Positions 15,487 to 24,485 of a stretch of 32,907 nucleotides of DNA are shown piece after piece (within the stretch, counting starts at the first letter, position 1; each line of letters opens with the position of its first letter). The notes beneath the pieces are model-generated. The model searched no databases. It saw nothing but the letters and a program-made list of their open reading frames with translations, and had not been told where the DNA came from. Location of the stretch: NCBI GenBank assembly GCA_009784565.1, contig WRBL01000030.1:1-32907 (forward strand). The letters are read 5' to 3'. Position numbers and translations under genes: made by a program. Source of the DNA: Streptosporangiales bacterium (GTDB taxonomy: Bacteria > Actinomycetota > Actinomycetes > Streptosporangiales > Streptosporangiaceae).

Positions 15487-16959
15487 CTACCAGTCGGTGG
15501 CGATGTACTTGGTCTCGGTGTACTCCAGCAGTCCCTCTCCCGCGCCCTCGCGGCCGAGGCCGGACTGCTTGACTCCGCCGAACGGCGCCGCCGGGTCCGA
15601 GACCAGGCCCCGGTTCAGGCCGACCATGCCCGCCTCCAGGGCCTCGCTGACCCGCAGCCCGCGGGCCAGGTCGCGCGTGTATACGTAGGAGACCAGCCCG
15701 TACTCGGTGTCGTTCGCCCAGCGGATCGCGTCGGCCTCGTCGGTGAACCGCACGACCGGCGCCACCGGCCCGAAGATCTCCGCGTCCAGGATCCCGGCGT
15801 CCGAGGGCACCGCGTCGATCAGGGTCGCGTCGTAGAAGTAGCCCTTCCGGTCCGGCGCCTGGCCGCCGAGGACGATCTTGCCGCCGCCGTTCCCGGTCGC
15901 GTCGGCGACCAGCCCGGACACCTTGTCCAGCGTGGCCTGGTTGACCAGCGGCCCGAGGTCGGTGCCCTCCTCCAGGCCGGGGCCGACCCGGAGGGCCCGC
16001 AGCCGGGCCGCGAACTCGCTGGTGAACTCGTCGGCCACCGCCTCGTGGACGTAGAAGCGGTTCGCGGCGGTGCAGGCCTCCCCGCCGTTGCGCATCTTCG
16101 CCAGCATCGCGCCCTCGACCGCGGCGGGAATGTCGGCGTCTTCGAAGATCACGAACGGGGCGTTGCCGCCGAGTTCCATCGAGCAGTTGATCACCGAGTC
16201 GGCGGCCTGGCGGAGCAGGATCCGGCCGACCTGCGTGGACCCGGTGAACGAGAGCTTGCGCACCCGGTCGTCGGCCATCATGGCCGCGACCACGCCGGCC
16301 GCGCCCTCGCGCCGGGTGGCCACCACGTTGACCACGCCCCGGGGCACGCCCGCCTCTTCCAGCAGGGCGGCCATCGCGAAGGCGGTGAGCGGCGTGTCCT
16401 CGGCGGGCTTGAGCACGACGCTGCAGCCCGCCGCGAGCGCCGGGGCGATCTTCCGGGTGGCCATCGCGGCCGGGAAGTTCCACGGGGTGATCAGCAGGGA
16501 CACGCCGATCGGCTGGCGGAGGGTGAGGATCCGGTTGGCGCCGGACGGCGCGCGCATCAGGGTGCCCTCGATACGGACCGCTTCCTCGGCGTACCAGCGG
16601 AAGAACTCCGCGGCGTAGGCCGCCTCGGCGCGGGCGTCGCGCAGCGACTTGCCGTTCTCGGCCGCCATCAGCCGGGCGAACTGCTCCGACCGCTGCGTCA
16701 TCAGCTCGAACGCCGTGCGCAGGATCTCCGCCCGCTGCCGCGGGGCGGTGGCCGCCCAGCCCGGCAGCGCGTCGTGGGCCGCGGCGACCGCGTCGATGGC
16801 GTCGGCGGCGGAGGCGTCCGCGACCTCGGCCAGGCTCTCCTCGGTCGCCGGGTCGAGAACCGGGAACGTCGCTCCGCCGCGGCCGCGTCCCCACTGGCCC
16901 CCGACGTACAGCCCGGTCGGAACGTCAAGTCCGGTAAGCGAGGTCAGATCTGCCGTCAT
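15487..16959 (-). CDS. gabD: NAD(P)-dependent succinate-semialdehyde dehydrogenase-like aldehyde dehydrogenase
   Basis: A 490-residue member of the aldehyde dehydrogenase superfamily. It shows 'TPWNFP' (Asn161, oxyanion site), 'VLKPAEDTPLTA', 'SFTGSTQVGR', the general base in 'MELGGNAP' (Glu262) and the nucleophile in 'GGEACTAANR' (Cys296). The 'ELGGNAPFVIFEDADI' stretch and length fit the GabD branch, which oxidises succinate semialdehyde to succinate in GABA and related catabolism. No GABA transaminase gene is nearby, so the true substrate may differ. ATG 16959 is preceded by GGAGA about 6 nt away. It lies 112 bp downstream of the short-chain dehydrogenase gene on the same strand; an independent promoter could sit in that gap. 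Confidence 0.9.
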   Translation of the reverse strand: MTADLTSLTGLDVPTGLYVGGQWGRGRGGATFPVLDPATEESLAEVADASAADAIDAVAAAHDALPGWAATAPRQRAEILRTAFELMTQRSEQFARLMAAENGKSLRDARAEAAYAAEFFRWYAEEAVRIEGTLMRAPSGANRILTLRQPIGVSLLITPWNFPAAMATRKIAPALAAGCSVVLKPAEDTPLTAFAMAALLEEAGVPRGVVNVVATRREGAAGVVAAMMADDRVRKLSFTGSTQVGRILLRQAADSVINCSMELGGNAPFVIFEDADIPAAVEGAMLAKMRNGGEACTAANRFYVHEAVADEFTSEFAARLRALRVGPGLEEGTDLGPLVNQATLDKVSGLVADATGNGGGKIVLGGQAPDRKGYFYDATLIDAVPSDAGILDAEIFGPVAPVVRFTDEADAIRWANDTEYGLVSYVYTRDLARGLRVSEALEAGMVGLNRGLVSDPAAPFGGVKQSGLGREGAGEGLLEYTETKYIATDW

Positions 16960-17071
16960 TCACTTCTCCATACTCGAGGTGTCACCAGAAGCCTATGACG
17001 CGCTTCCCCGCGCCGTTCATCCGGTAAAGCCGCACGGGAGCGAACCTATTCCAGGTAAATAGTCGACTTCC

Positions 17072-17947
17072 CTACAGCGGGAACTTCACGCCGGTGAGGT
17101 CCTCGGAGACCGACCACAGGCGGCGGGCGGTTTCCGCGTTCCGGGCGGCCGCGGTGCGGCTGGCCAGCTTGGGAGCGCCGCGCAGTTCATACGCCGGGCC
17201 GGCGAAGCTGTTGCCCGGGATGCCGGCCACCGCCGCGTACAGCGTGGGCAGCGCGCCGGACGCCGCGTCCTGCGCGAGCAGCGGGTTGCCGATCCGGGTC
17301 ATGAGGAAGTCCAGCGCCCGGCTGCCCGCGTGGGACTGCAGGTTGGTCGACGCGTATCCCGGGTGGGCGGCGTTGGACAGCACGCGGGACCCGGCGGCCG
17401 ACAGGCGCCGCTGCAGTTCCGCGGTGAACAGCAGGTTCGCGAGCTTGGACGCCCCGTAGGCCCGCCAGGCGGAGTAGCGCCTGCGCTCCCACTGCAGGTC
17501 GGCGAAGTCGATGCGGCCCATCTGGTGCATGGCGGACGACAGCGTCACCACCCGGCCGGTGACCCGCTCCAGCAGCAGGTTCGTCAGCGCGAAATGCCCC
17601 AGGTGGTTGACTCCGAACTGGGACTCGAAGCCCTCGGCCGTCCGGCCCAGCGGCGGCACCATCACGCCCGCGTTGTTGATCAGCAGGTGGATCTCGCCGT
17701 CCCAGCCGTCGGCGAACGAGCGCACCGAGTCCAGGCTCGCCAGGTCGATTTCGCGGACCTCGGTCTCCCCGGGCATGGCGGCGGCGGCCGCCTTGCCCTT
17801 GCCGGGATCGCGCACCGCGAGGACCACGCGGGCCCCGGCGGCCGCCAGCGCGGTAGCCGTCGCCTCGCCCAGGCCGCTGTTCGCGCCGGTCACGATGGCC
17901 GTCTTGCCAGTCAGATCGGGAATGTCAGCATTCGTAAAGGAAGTCAC
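17072..17947 (-). CDS. Short-chain dehydrogenase/reductase
   Basis: A roughly 291-residue classical SDR. The NAD(P)-binding motif is 'TGANSGLGE' near residue 20, with 'NNAGVM' and the catalytic Ser ('VTLSSAMHQ') and Tyr-Lys pair 'YGASK'. It resembles the retinol dehydrogenase/WWOX-like group often annotated simply as 'oxidoreductase'; the substrate is unknown. I start at GTG 17947 rather than the track TTG (17956) because TATTTT, a good -10 element, ends 7 nt before the GTG and would overlap the TTG, which points to leaderless transcription from the GTG. It follows the DUF3145 gene by 31 bp on the same strand. Confidence 0.88.
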   Translation of the reverse strand: MTSFTNADIPDLTGKTAIVTGANSGLGEATATALAAAGARVVLAVRDPGKGKAAAAAMPGETEVREIDLASLDSVRSFADGWDGEIHLLINNAGVMVPPLGRTAEGFESQFGVNHLGHFALTNLLLERVTGRVVTLSSAMHQMGRIDFADLQWERRRYSAWRAYGASKLANLLFTAELQRRLSAAGSRVLSNAAHPGYASTNLQSHAGSRALDFLMTRIGNPLLAQDAASGALPTLYAAVAGIPGNSFAGPAYELRGAPKLASRTAAARNAETARRLWSVSEDLTGVKFPL

Positions 17948-17960
17948 CCGAGCCAAAATA
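17948..17960 (-). promoter_or_regulatory. Probable leaderless -10 element for the SDR gene
   Basis: On the minus strand TATTTT (17960-17955) matches TANNNT and ends 7 nt before GTG 17947, with no ribosome site between. The same geometry is seen before pafA and DUF3866 in this window. Confidence 0.45.
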
Positions 17961-17978
17961 AACGACCGCCGGGGAGGA

Positions 17979-18473
17979 TCAGCCGGTGGCGTTGAGCCAG
18001 CGGACGGGGGCGCCGTCGCCGGCGCGGCGGAAGGGCTCGAGTTCGCTGTCCCAGGCGGTGCCCAGGAGCTTCTCCAGCTCCGATTCCAGGGCCGACGTCC
18101 CGCTGGCGGCCAGGGACAGGGCGGCGCGCAGCCGGTTCTCGGGGACCAGGATGTCGCCGTTGGCGCTGGTGACGGCGGAGAACGTGCCCAGACCGGGGGT
18201 GCAGCAGTAGCGGACCGCGTCGCAGCCTTCGGATGCTTCCTCGGTGACCTCGAACCGGAGCCGTTTCCAGCCCGCCAGGGCAGACGTGATCGCGCCCGCG
18301 GTGCCTGGCTTTCCGTGCCAGGTCAGTTCAGCACGAATTGACCCCGGGGCAGCGGGCTGGCTGACCCAGGGCATGCTGACAGCAGTCCCGACAATCCCCG
18401 CCACTGCCCACTCAATGTGCGGGCTCAGCGCCGGGGGCGCCGAATGAACCTGCAGTACGCCGTATACCGACAC
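17979..18473 (-). CDS. DUF3145 family protein
   Basis: A 164-residue cytoplasmic protein that I recognise as DUF3145, widely conserved in Actinobacteria and of unknown function. It begins '[26 protein letters not shown]' and contains '[19 protein letters not shown]', 'RFEVTEE' and '[11 protein letters not shown]' near the end. No membrane helix or metal-binding cluster stands out. The GTG at 18473 has a perfect AAGGAGG whose first bases belong to the stop codon of lnt, so the two genes are coupled in one transcript. The link to lipoprotein maturation is only by position. Confidence 0.9.
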   Translation of the reverse strand: MSVYGVLQVHSAPPALSPHIEWAVAGIVGTAVSMPWVSQPAAPGSIRAELTWHGKPGTAGAITSALAGWKRLRFEVTEEASEGCDAVRYCCTPGLGTFSAVTSANGDILVPENRLRAALSLAASGTSALESELEKLLGTAWDSELEPFRRAGDGAPVRWLNATG

Positions 18474-18482
18474 CGTGCCTCC

Positions 18483-20123
18483 TTATCGAGGTTCGCCTTC
18501 CCCTGCGGCCTCATAGTCGGCTCGGTGCTTGATCCCATATTCTGCCCCATGATCACTGCGGCCACCACCGGTACGGCCCAGAAACCCGGACAGGATGAAC
18601 CCGGCGGCGACGGCCACGCCCGCCCACATGACGTAATCCCCGTGCCGGTCGTAGAAGGTCCGCGAGGCCGGGGCGGGCAGCGGCAGGCGGACCGTGACCA
18701 CTCCCCGGGCGGACTGCCCGAGCCAGGCCAGTTCCCGGCCGCGCGCGTCGAACGCCGCCGAATCCCCGGTCAGCGCGGCCTGCACGACCGGCCGGCCGGT
18801 CTCGGCGGCCCGGAGCGCGCCCAGCGCGGCGTGCTGGTCCGGGCCCCAGGTGCCCTGGAACGTGGAGGTCGCCGACTGGTAGGCGATGAACCGCGCGCCG
18901 AGATCGGTGTCCACCCGGGACATGTCGCCGAACGCGGACTCGAAGCAGGTCAGTACCCCGACCGGCAGCGGCTTCCCGGACCGGTCGACCGCGTGCATCA
19001 GGTGGGCGCCGGCGCCGGCGGTCATGTTCGAGCCGGCGGCCCGGCTGACGGCGGTCAGCCAGCCGAGTTCGCTCCGGAACGGAATGTACTCCCCGAACGG
19101 CACGAGCCGGCTCTTGACGTAGATGCCCTTGATCCCGGACGGCGCGACCAGCACGCCCCACTTCTCGTGGCCTTTGCCGGGCGGGGTGGCGTCCTGGCTG
19201 ACCAGGATCTCGGCCCGGTCCCGCGCCGACAGCGCCTCGATCCGGGTCAGCAGCGGCCGCGCCGACGGCAGGGTCAGGTCCTGGTTGATGCTGGACTCGC
19301 CCCAGACGACCAGATCAACCCCGTGCCTCTCGGTCCTCTGCCGGGTCAGGGTCTCGCTCGCGTCGGCCCGGGCGGCGGGATTGTTCACCACCCCGGGCTG
19401 CACCAGCGCGACCGTCGCGGTCCGCTGGACACCAGGCGGCGGCGTCAGCGCGAACGCCAGCGGCCCGGCCCCCGCCGCGACCCCGAAGACGACGAGTCCC
19501 GCGGCGCCCAGCGGGGCCGGCGCCCGCGAGGCGCTGGCCGCCGTCATCAGCGTGAGGGCGAGACCGACGTTGGCCAGGACCAGGGCGACGCTGACCAGCC
19601 AGACACCGCCGACGGCGGCCAGGGCCAGGACGGCGGGATGCTGCCACTGGGACGCGCCGTACAGGTCCCAGGGCCCGCCGAGCCCCTGATAGGAGCGGGC
19701 CCATTCCGGGACCAGCCAGCAACCGGGCAGCACGATCAGGGCCAGGACGGCCCGGCGCCCGGTCACCGGCGGGCGCAGGAGCCTGTGCGCCGCCAGGGCG
19801 AACGGGGCGTAGAGGCCCCCGAACACGGCGCCGACCGCGACGAGGCCGGGACCGATCTCCGGGGCCATCCAGTAGAGCATCGCGATCAGGTAGCCGGCGC
19901 CGAACCACCAGCCCCGGGCGACCGCCTCGCGGCCCGAGGGAGCCCGGGCGAACAGCACCAGGGCGGGCACGAGCGCGCACCAGGCCAGGACCGACAGGTC
20001 CAGGTCCGGGAAGACGAGCACCGGCACGGCCCCGCCGGCCACGAAGGACAGCCAGCGCGCGGGCCGCCCGAACCACCTGTTCACCTTCGGCTCCGGCGCC
20101 GCCTTCCGCTCGCTTTCCCTCAC
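18483..20123 (-). CDS. lnt: Apolipoprotein N-acyltransferase
   Basis: A 546-residue integral membrane enzyme that adds the third acyl chain to the N-terminal cysteine of lipoproteins. An N-terminal block of hydrophobic helices (about 25-225) is followed by the outside nitrilase domain (about 235-490), where the Glu-Lys-Cys triad is complete: 'VVWGESS' (Glu276), 'YVKSRLVPFGEY' (Lys337) and 'VLTCFES' (Cys393). A last helix and a charged tail close the protein. GTG 20123 has GGAGAG about 10 nt upstream; GTG 20084 ('VNRWFGRPARW') is a credible shorter start. The DUF3145 gene follows with its ribosome site on the lnt stop. A possible local substrate is the FKBP lipoprotein. Confidence 0.95.
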   Translation of the reverse strand: MRESERKAAPEPKVNRWFGRPARWLSFVAGGAVPVLVFPDLDLSVLAWCALVPALVLFARAPSGREAVARGWWFGAGYLIAMLYWMAPEIGPGLVAVGAVFGGLYAPFALAAHRLLRPPVTGRRAVLALIVLPGCWLVPEWARSYQGLGGPWDLYGASQWQHPAVLALAAVGGVWLVSVALVLANVGLALTLMTAASASRAPAPLGAAGLVVFGVAAGAGPLAFALTPPPGVQRTATVALVQPGVVNNPAARADASETLTRQRTERHGVDLVVWGESSINQDLTLPSARPLLTRIEALSARDRAEILVSQDATPPGKGHEKWGVLVAPSGIKGIYVKSRLVPFGEYIPFRSELGWLTAVSRAAGSNMTAGAGAHLMHAVDRSGKPLPVGVLTCFESAFGDMSRVDTDLGARFIAYQSATSTFQGTWGPDQHAALGALRAAETGRPVVQAALTGDSAAFDARGRELAWLGQSARGVVTVRLPLPAPASRTFYDRHGDYVMWAGVAVAAGFILSGFLGRTGGGRSDHGAEYGIKHRADYEAAGEGEPR

Positions 20124-20174
20124 TCCTTACTGTCTCTCCGCTCCGGCTCGGCGCCACCCCCCGGCCGCGCGCGG

Positions 20175-22310
20175 TTACATGGGCATCGGCTGGCCGTCCT
20201 TCATGTCGGCCACGGTGACGATGATGGGCTGCATCATCTCGGTGTCCTCGTGCTCCAGGATGTGGCAGTGGTAGACGTACCGGCCCGGGAGGTCGAACCG
20301 CCCGGCCACCTCGACCACGTTGCCGGGATCGATCCGGATGACGTCCTTCCAGCCCTGGGTCTCGGCGGGGTCGAAGGGGCGGGGCGTCAGGCCCGGGTCC
20401 GGCTTCAGGTCCTTGCTGGTCTCGCGCGTCTCCGGGTCGTAGTAGTTCGGGCTGTCCGGATGCCCGTCGGAGGTCTTCAGGACGCCGGTCCCCGCGGCCC
20501 CGAGCGGCTGGAACTGCGACAGGTGAACGTGCATCGGGTGGGTGTCGCCGGTCGTGTTGATGAACCGGAACACCTGCCACGCCCCGATCACCGGCCGCAG
20601 GGCCACCCGGTCGTAGAAGGACACCCGGGTGTCGGATTTCGCCTTGTCGTCGGCCGCCCACTGGACGACCCGGTACTTCCGCTCCCTCTTCTCCCCGGGG
20701 AGCCGCATCTTGATCTTGCCGTGGGAGTCCGGGACGAGCTGCTGCAGGAACAGGTGCCCGGGCGGGTTCTCTCCCAGCAGGACGGTGGTGATGTCCGGGT
20801 TGGTGACCGGCATGGCCTCCGGCTCTGCGCCGGGGGCAGCCGGCCCGGTTCCGCCGGCGCGGGGCGAGGGCACCTCGGGGGCCGCGGCCATGCCGCCCAT
20901 CCCGCCGTTCCCGGGGTCGGGGACCAGGCGGCGGAAGGCCGGGTTGAGGACGGCGCGGGAGGTATCGACGTACAGCTGGCGCGGGGCCCCGCGATGAGGG
21001 GACGCGGTGTCGATGTCGAACCGCATCACCCACGGGAAGGGGTTGCGGCCGGGCCGGTCGCCGTGGGCCAGCAGCTTCGGCAGGTCCGCGGGCTGGGCAC
21101 CGCCGAACGGGGCCTCGGCGGAGTTGACCAGCATGAGCTGCTCCCCGTCGGCCACGCCGGTCAGGTCCACGAGGACGTCGAACCGCTCGGCCGAGGCGAG
21201 GATGAGCCCCTTCTCGTCGGCGAGCTGCCAGGCCCGCCAGAGCAGCCCGCCGTCGGCGCCGATCACCAGCATCCGGTGGTGCTGCGGGGTCACGGTCACC
21301 GTGCCGCCGGGGTTCTTCCGGGCGCTGACCAGATGCAGCTGGTAGGTGCGGGCGTTGGACGCGTTCAGCAGCCGCAGCCGGTAGACGTCCGGCCGCAGCG
21401 AGAGCCGGGGCCACAGTTTGCCGTTGACCAGCGTCAGTGGCGAGAACGCCTCTCCGGTGTCGGTGGTGATCTTGTGGAGCAGCCGCAGTTGCCCGCCCGG
21501 CTCCGCGTTCACGTTGCGGTCCTGGATCACCAGGACGATCTCGCCGTCGTCCGCGCTGGCGGGCAGGCCCAGCTGGCGTTCCCGCGGGTCGCGGAGCAGG
21601 TACGGGCCCGCGAGCCCGGAGTAGTTGTGGTACCGGGTCCCGTTCATGGCGTGGTCGTGATACCAGAGGAACTCCCCGGCCTTGGCCAGCCCGAGGTCGG
21701 CGTTGTCGTAGTCGTTCGGGTACTCGGCGAGCTGCTCCGTCCCGGTGGGGGCCATGTCATCGGGCCACCCGTCGGCGGCCGACGGCGTGTGCGCGCCGTG
21801 CAGGTGAATCGTGGTCCAGCCCACCGGGGCGCCGGACAGGTCCTCCGCCGTCCCCGCCGGAGTGCCCGGGCAGGGCTGGCTGCCGAGGTAGTTCTGCACC
21901 GAGTCCGTGGCCGCCTTCGGGTCCTGCGGCAGGATCACGGTGTCAATGGGCAGCCGGGCCGGCGGCTTCTGGCCCGGGCGGACCGAGCCGGGCAGCCGGT
22001 TGCTCCAGCGCACCAGGGCACTCTGGCCCGCGGCGGCTTCCAGCAGCGGCCCGGGCGAGGTGATCTCGCCGCCGAGGCCGAATCCCCAGGCCGGGAGCGC
22101 GGGCAGGTCGGGATGGATGGAGATGGTGGTCTCGGCGATGGAGATGTCATGCACCTGATCCGGCCCCAGTTCGTGCGCCCGGGGCGGGCTGAGCTCCGCG
22201 GTGAACGGCCGGAGCATCTGCCCGGCCCGGACCGGGTTCTCCGGCCCGGGCCAGTCGGTCCCCGCGGGGCCGGCTGATGAAGACGTGGTGATGTGCATCT
22301 GATCGGTCAT
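20175..22310 (-). CDS. Multicopper oxidase (large CotA/phenoxazinone synthase-like laccase)
   Basis: A 711-residue oxidase with all four copper-binding segments: 'HLHGAH' (169-174), 'WYHDHA' (216-221), 'HPMHVH' (591-596) and 'YHCHILEHEDTEM' (680-692). The type 1 copper would be held by Cys682, two histidines and Met692. Such enzymes oxidise phenols, aminophenols, bilirubin or metal ions and reduce O2 to water. The length and the lack of a Sec or Tat signal resemble phenoxazinone synthase and spore-coat CotA rather than secreted copper-resistance oxidases. A Gly/Met/Pro-rich insertion ('GNGGMGGMAA...') lies before the last cupredoxin domain. ATG 22310 has AAGGGGG about 6 nt upstream. It is 108 bp downstream of the MFS gene and 51 bp upstream of lnt. 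No copper-sensing site was recognised. Confidence 0.94.
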   Translation of the reverse strand: MTDQMHITTSSSAGPAGTDWPGPENPVRAGQMLRPFTAELSPPRAHELGPDQVHDISIAETTISIHPDLPALPAWGFGLGGEITSPGPLLEAAAGQSALVRWSNRLPGSVRPGQKPPARLPIDTVILPQDPKAATDSVQNYLGSQPCPGTPAGTAEDLSGAPVGWTTIHLHGAHTPSAADGWPDDMAPTGTEQLAEYPNDYDNADLGLAKAGEFLWYHDHAMNGTRYHNYSGLAGPYLLRDPRERQLGLPASADDGEIVLVIQDRNVNAEPGGQLRLLHKITTDTGEAFSPLTLVNGKLWPRLSLRPDVYRLRLLNASNARTYQLHLVSARKNPGGTVTVTPQHHRMLVIGADGGLLWRAWQLADEKGLILASAERFDVLVDLTGVADGEQLMLVNSAEAPFGGAQPADLPKLLAHGDRPGRNPFPWVMRFDIDTASPHRGAPRQLYVDTSRAVLNPAFRRLVPDPGNGGMGGMAAAPEVPSPRAGGTGPAAPGAEPEAMPVTNPDITTVLLGENPPGHLFLQQLVPDSHGKIKMRLPGEKRERKYRVVQWAADDKAKSDTRVSFYDRVALRPVIGAWQVFRFINTTGDTHPMHVHLSQFQPLGAAGTGVLKTSDGHPDSPNYYDPETRETSKDLKPDPGLTPRPFDPAETQGWKDVIRIDPGNVVEVAGRFDLPGRYVYHCHILEHEDTEMMQPIIVTVADMKDGQPMPM

Positions 22311-22418
22311 GAAGTCCCCCTTGTGTCATGCCGTCACTCCCGTAGACGCACGACACGCCTGCCCCGGACAGATGCAATCCTTTAACCACTCCTTAAGAAT
22401 TGCTGTTACGCGAAGGTG

Positions 22419-23678
22419 TCAGGTGGACGCTTCGGCGGGGACCTCCGGCCCGGAGACTCCCTTGCCGAAGACGATGCCCTTGGCCTCCTTGCCGAAGGCG
22501 GTCAGGATGATCACGGCGAGGAAGACCGGCAGCATGGTCACGGCCAGGGCGAAGCCGTAGCCGTGGCTGCCCGCCAGGGACTGCTGGATCGGCAGGTTGA
22601 ACGCGGCGATGAGGTTGCCGAGCTGGTAGGTGACGCCGGGGTAGAACCCGCGGATCTCGTCCGGGGACAGCTCGGTCAGGTGCGCCGGGATGACGCCCCA
22701 GGCGCCCTGGACCACGAACTGCATGAGGAAGCTGCCCAGGCAGACGAGCCCGAGCGCCGTGGAGTAGGCGAACAGGAAGGTCAGCGGCAGCCCGAGGACC
22801 GCGCAGAAGATGATCACGCGACGGCGGCCGAACCGTTCCGATCCGGCGCCCATGAGGCCGCCGCCGATCATCGCGCCGATGTTGTAGAGGATCGCGATCC
22901 ACAGCGCCGTGTCGGCGCTGAAGTTCAGCCCCTTCTCCAGGAAGGTGGGGAAGATGTCCTGGGTGCCGTGGCTCATCCAGTTGAACGCGGTCATCAGGGC
23001 GATCAGGTACACCAGGCGGCGCAGCACCTTGCCGTTGAGCAGGACCTTGGTCGGGCTGGTCTTCTTCGCCTTGGTCTGCTCCCACACCTCGGACTCCTTG
23101 ACCCGGGTCCGCAGGTACAGCGAGAGCAGCGCGGGCAGGATGCTGAACGCGAACAGGCCGCGCCAGCCCCAGGTGGTGAAGTGCGTGATGAGCAGGAACA
23201 CCACGGCGGCCAGCAGGTAGCCGAAGGCGTAGCCCTGCTGCAGGATGCCCGAGAAGAAGCCCCGGCGCTCGGTCGGCACCTTCTCCATGGCCAGGGCGGC
23301 GCCCAGGCCCCATTCGCCGCCCATGCCGATGCCGTAGAGCAGGCGCAGGACGAGCAGGACCGTGTAGTTGGGCGCGAAGGCGCAGGCGAAGCCGACGACG
23401 GAGTAGAAGATGACGTCGACCAGCAGGGGGATCCGGCGGCCCCGCCGGTCGGCCCACCAGCCGAAGATCATGGCGCCGACCGGGCGCATGATGAGCGTGG
23501 CCGTGGTGAGGAAGGCCATCTGGGTCAGGGAGACCTTGAAGTCCTTGGCGATGTCGGCGTAGACCAGGACCACGATGAAGTAGTCGAAGGCGTCCATGGT
23601 CCAGCCGAGCAGCGCGGCCAGGAAGGCCGACCGCTGGTCGGCGTTGAGCGGCTGGTCGGAGCGCTTGATGAGTGACAT
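22419..23678 (-). CDS. MFS transporter, sialate/lactate:H+ symporter-like
   Basis: A 419-residue major facilitator with twelve predicted helices. The first helix region reads '[22 protein letters not shown]', and the loop 2-3 signature is '[14 protein letters not shown]', with a matching '[13 protein letters not shown]' in the second half and '[18 protein letters not shown]' in helix 5. This combination suits the sialate:H+ symporter group (NanT/Jen-like), which carries monocarboxylates or acidic sugars; the substrate is unproven. I use ATG 23678 ('[16 protein letters not shown]'); the longer track starts read through non-protein-like sequence. The ribosome site is weak. A 30-bp dyad lies 23 bp upstream. 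It diverges from the ATP-binding protein gene. Confidence 0.9.
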   Translation of the reverse strand: MSLIKRSDQPLNADQRSAFLAALLGWTMDAFDYFIVVLVYADIAKDFKVSLTQMAFLTTATLIMRPVGAMIFGWWADRRGRRIPLLVDVIFYSVVGFACAFAPNYTVLLVLRLLYGIGMGGEWGLGAALAMEKVPTERRGFFSGILQQGYAFGYLLAAVVFLLITHFTTWGWRGLFAFSILPALLSLYLRTRVKESEVWEQTKAKKTSPTKVLLNGKVLRRLVYLIALMTAFNWMSHGTQDIFPTFLEKGLNFSADTALWIAILYNIGAMIGGGLMGAGSERFGRRRVIIFCAVLGLPLTFLFAYSTALGLVCLGSFLMQFVVQGAWGVIPAHLTELSPDEIRGFYPGVTYQLGNLIAAFNLPIQQSLAGSHGYGFALAVTMLPVFLAVIILTAFGKEAKGIVFGKGVSGPEVPAEAST

Positions 23679-23700
23679 GTAAAGCTTTCGGAGGATTCTT

Positions 23701-23730
23701 GCGGTTATCGGTACGGATCGATTTAACCGC
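23701..23730. promoter_or_regulatory. Candidate operator upstream of the MFS gene
   Basis: GCGGTTA (23701-23707) and its complement TAACCGC (23724-23730) flank 16 nt, with further partial symmetry inside (TCG...CGA). It sits 23 bp from the MFS start in the 246-bp divergent intergenic region, where a repressor could bind. The remaining DNA to 23924 is low-complexity C/G-rich with no other clear signal. Confidence 0.4.
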
Positions 23731-23924
23731 GCCCGCCCGCGCCGGCCACCTCGCCCCCACCCCGACACCCCCAAACCCGATTTTTCCGAACGGATCGGCC
23801 CTTCCACCCCCGCCCCCGGGGCCCGTGCCCGCCGCCGGGCCAGCAGCAGTACCCGCCGAGGCAGTAGCCGTGTAACTTTCTGCCCGCGCCCGCCGGTTTA
23901 CCTTCAGGGACCAACGGACGGGGC

Positions 23925-24413
23925 ATGACCATGAGCGGTGCGGCAGCGCGGGACTGGCCACTGACCAGCGCCATCCCGGAGATGGGAGCCTATGTCCACG
24001 CGCCCGCCACGGTGCGGTGGCAGGTCCGCGAAACCCTGCGGGCCTGGGAAATCCCCGGAGTCAGCGACAGCGCCGAACTCGTCGCGTCCGAGCTGGTCTC
24101 CAACTCCGTCGCGGCGCTGGCCGACCCGGACACGGTCGACGCCGAGCACCCGGCGGGCCTGCCCCGGATGGCCGGCGACTCCGTCGCCACCATCGCGGTC
24201 CGGCTGCGCAGCGACGGGCACCTGCTCCTGATCGAGGTCTGGGACCCGGCCGACGGCAAGCCCGAGCGCCGGGACGCCGGACCGGACGACGAATCCGGCC
24301 GCGGCCTGGTCATCGTGGAGGCGCTGAGCGAGCGGTTCGGGTGTGACCCGCACGAAGCCGGGGGCAAGGTGACCTGGTGCCTGCTGCGGGCCGGCGCCGG
24401 CCCCGTCCCGTAG
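23925..24413 (+). CDS. HATPase-domain ATP-binding protein (anti-sigma/RsbW-like)
   Basis: A 162-residue single-domain protein of the GHKL ATPase type that is abundant in filamentous actinomycetes. It has an N-box-like 'SELVSNSVAAL', a G1-like 'EVWDPADGKP' and a G2-like 'ESGRGLVIVEALSERFG'. Proteins of this type act as serine kinases or anti-sigma factors that bind STAS-domain antagonists; many have no assigned partner. There is no membrane helix. The MEDS-STAS protein encoded 5 kb away is a conceivable partner, but nothing in the sequence proves this. The start is ATG 23925; ATG 23931 is an alternative. It diverges from the MFS gene and converges on the coxM-like gene, with a strong terminator between. 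Confidence 0.88.
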   Translation: MTMSGAAARDWPLTSAIPEMGAYVHAPATVRWQVRETLRAWEIPGVSDSAELVASELVSNSVAALADPDTVDAEHPAGLPRMAGDSVATIAVRLRSDGHLLLIEVWDPADGKPERRDAGPDDESGRGLVIVEALSERFGCDPHEAGGKVTWCLLRAGAGPVP

Positions 24414-24420
24414 CGAAACG

Positions 24421-24458
24421 GAACGGGTTGGCGGTGAACAGTCACCGCCAACCCGTTC
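24421..24458. terminator. Bidirectional hairpin terminator
   Basis: A perfect 17-bp stem, GAACGGGTTGGCGGTGA (24421-24437) with its complement (24442-24458), and a 4-nt ACAG loop. It lies 7 bp after the ATP-binding gene stop and 27 bp before the end of the convergent coxM-like gene, so it can serve both. Confidence 0.9.
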
Positions 24459-24485
24459 GGGATAATGGTGGGGGTGGTGGGGGTT

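Noticed and set aside
18417-22277. 1286-aa plus-strand ORF
   Set aside because: Antisense to lnt and the multicopper oxidase, with the Gly/Arg/Pro/Gln-rich composition of a shadow frame. The minus-strand genes have complete catalytic motifs.
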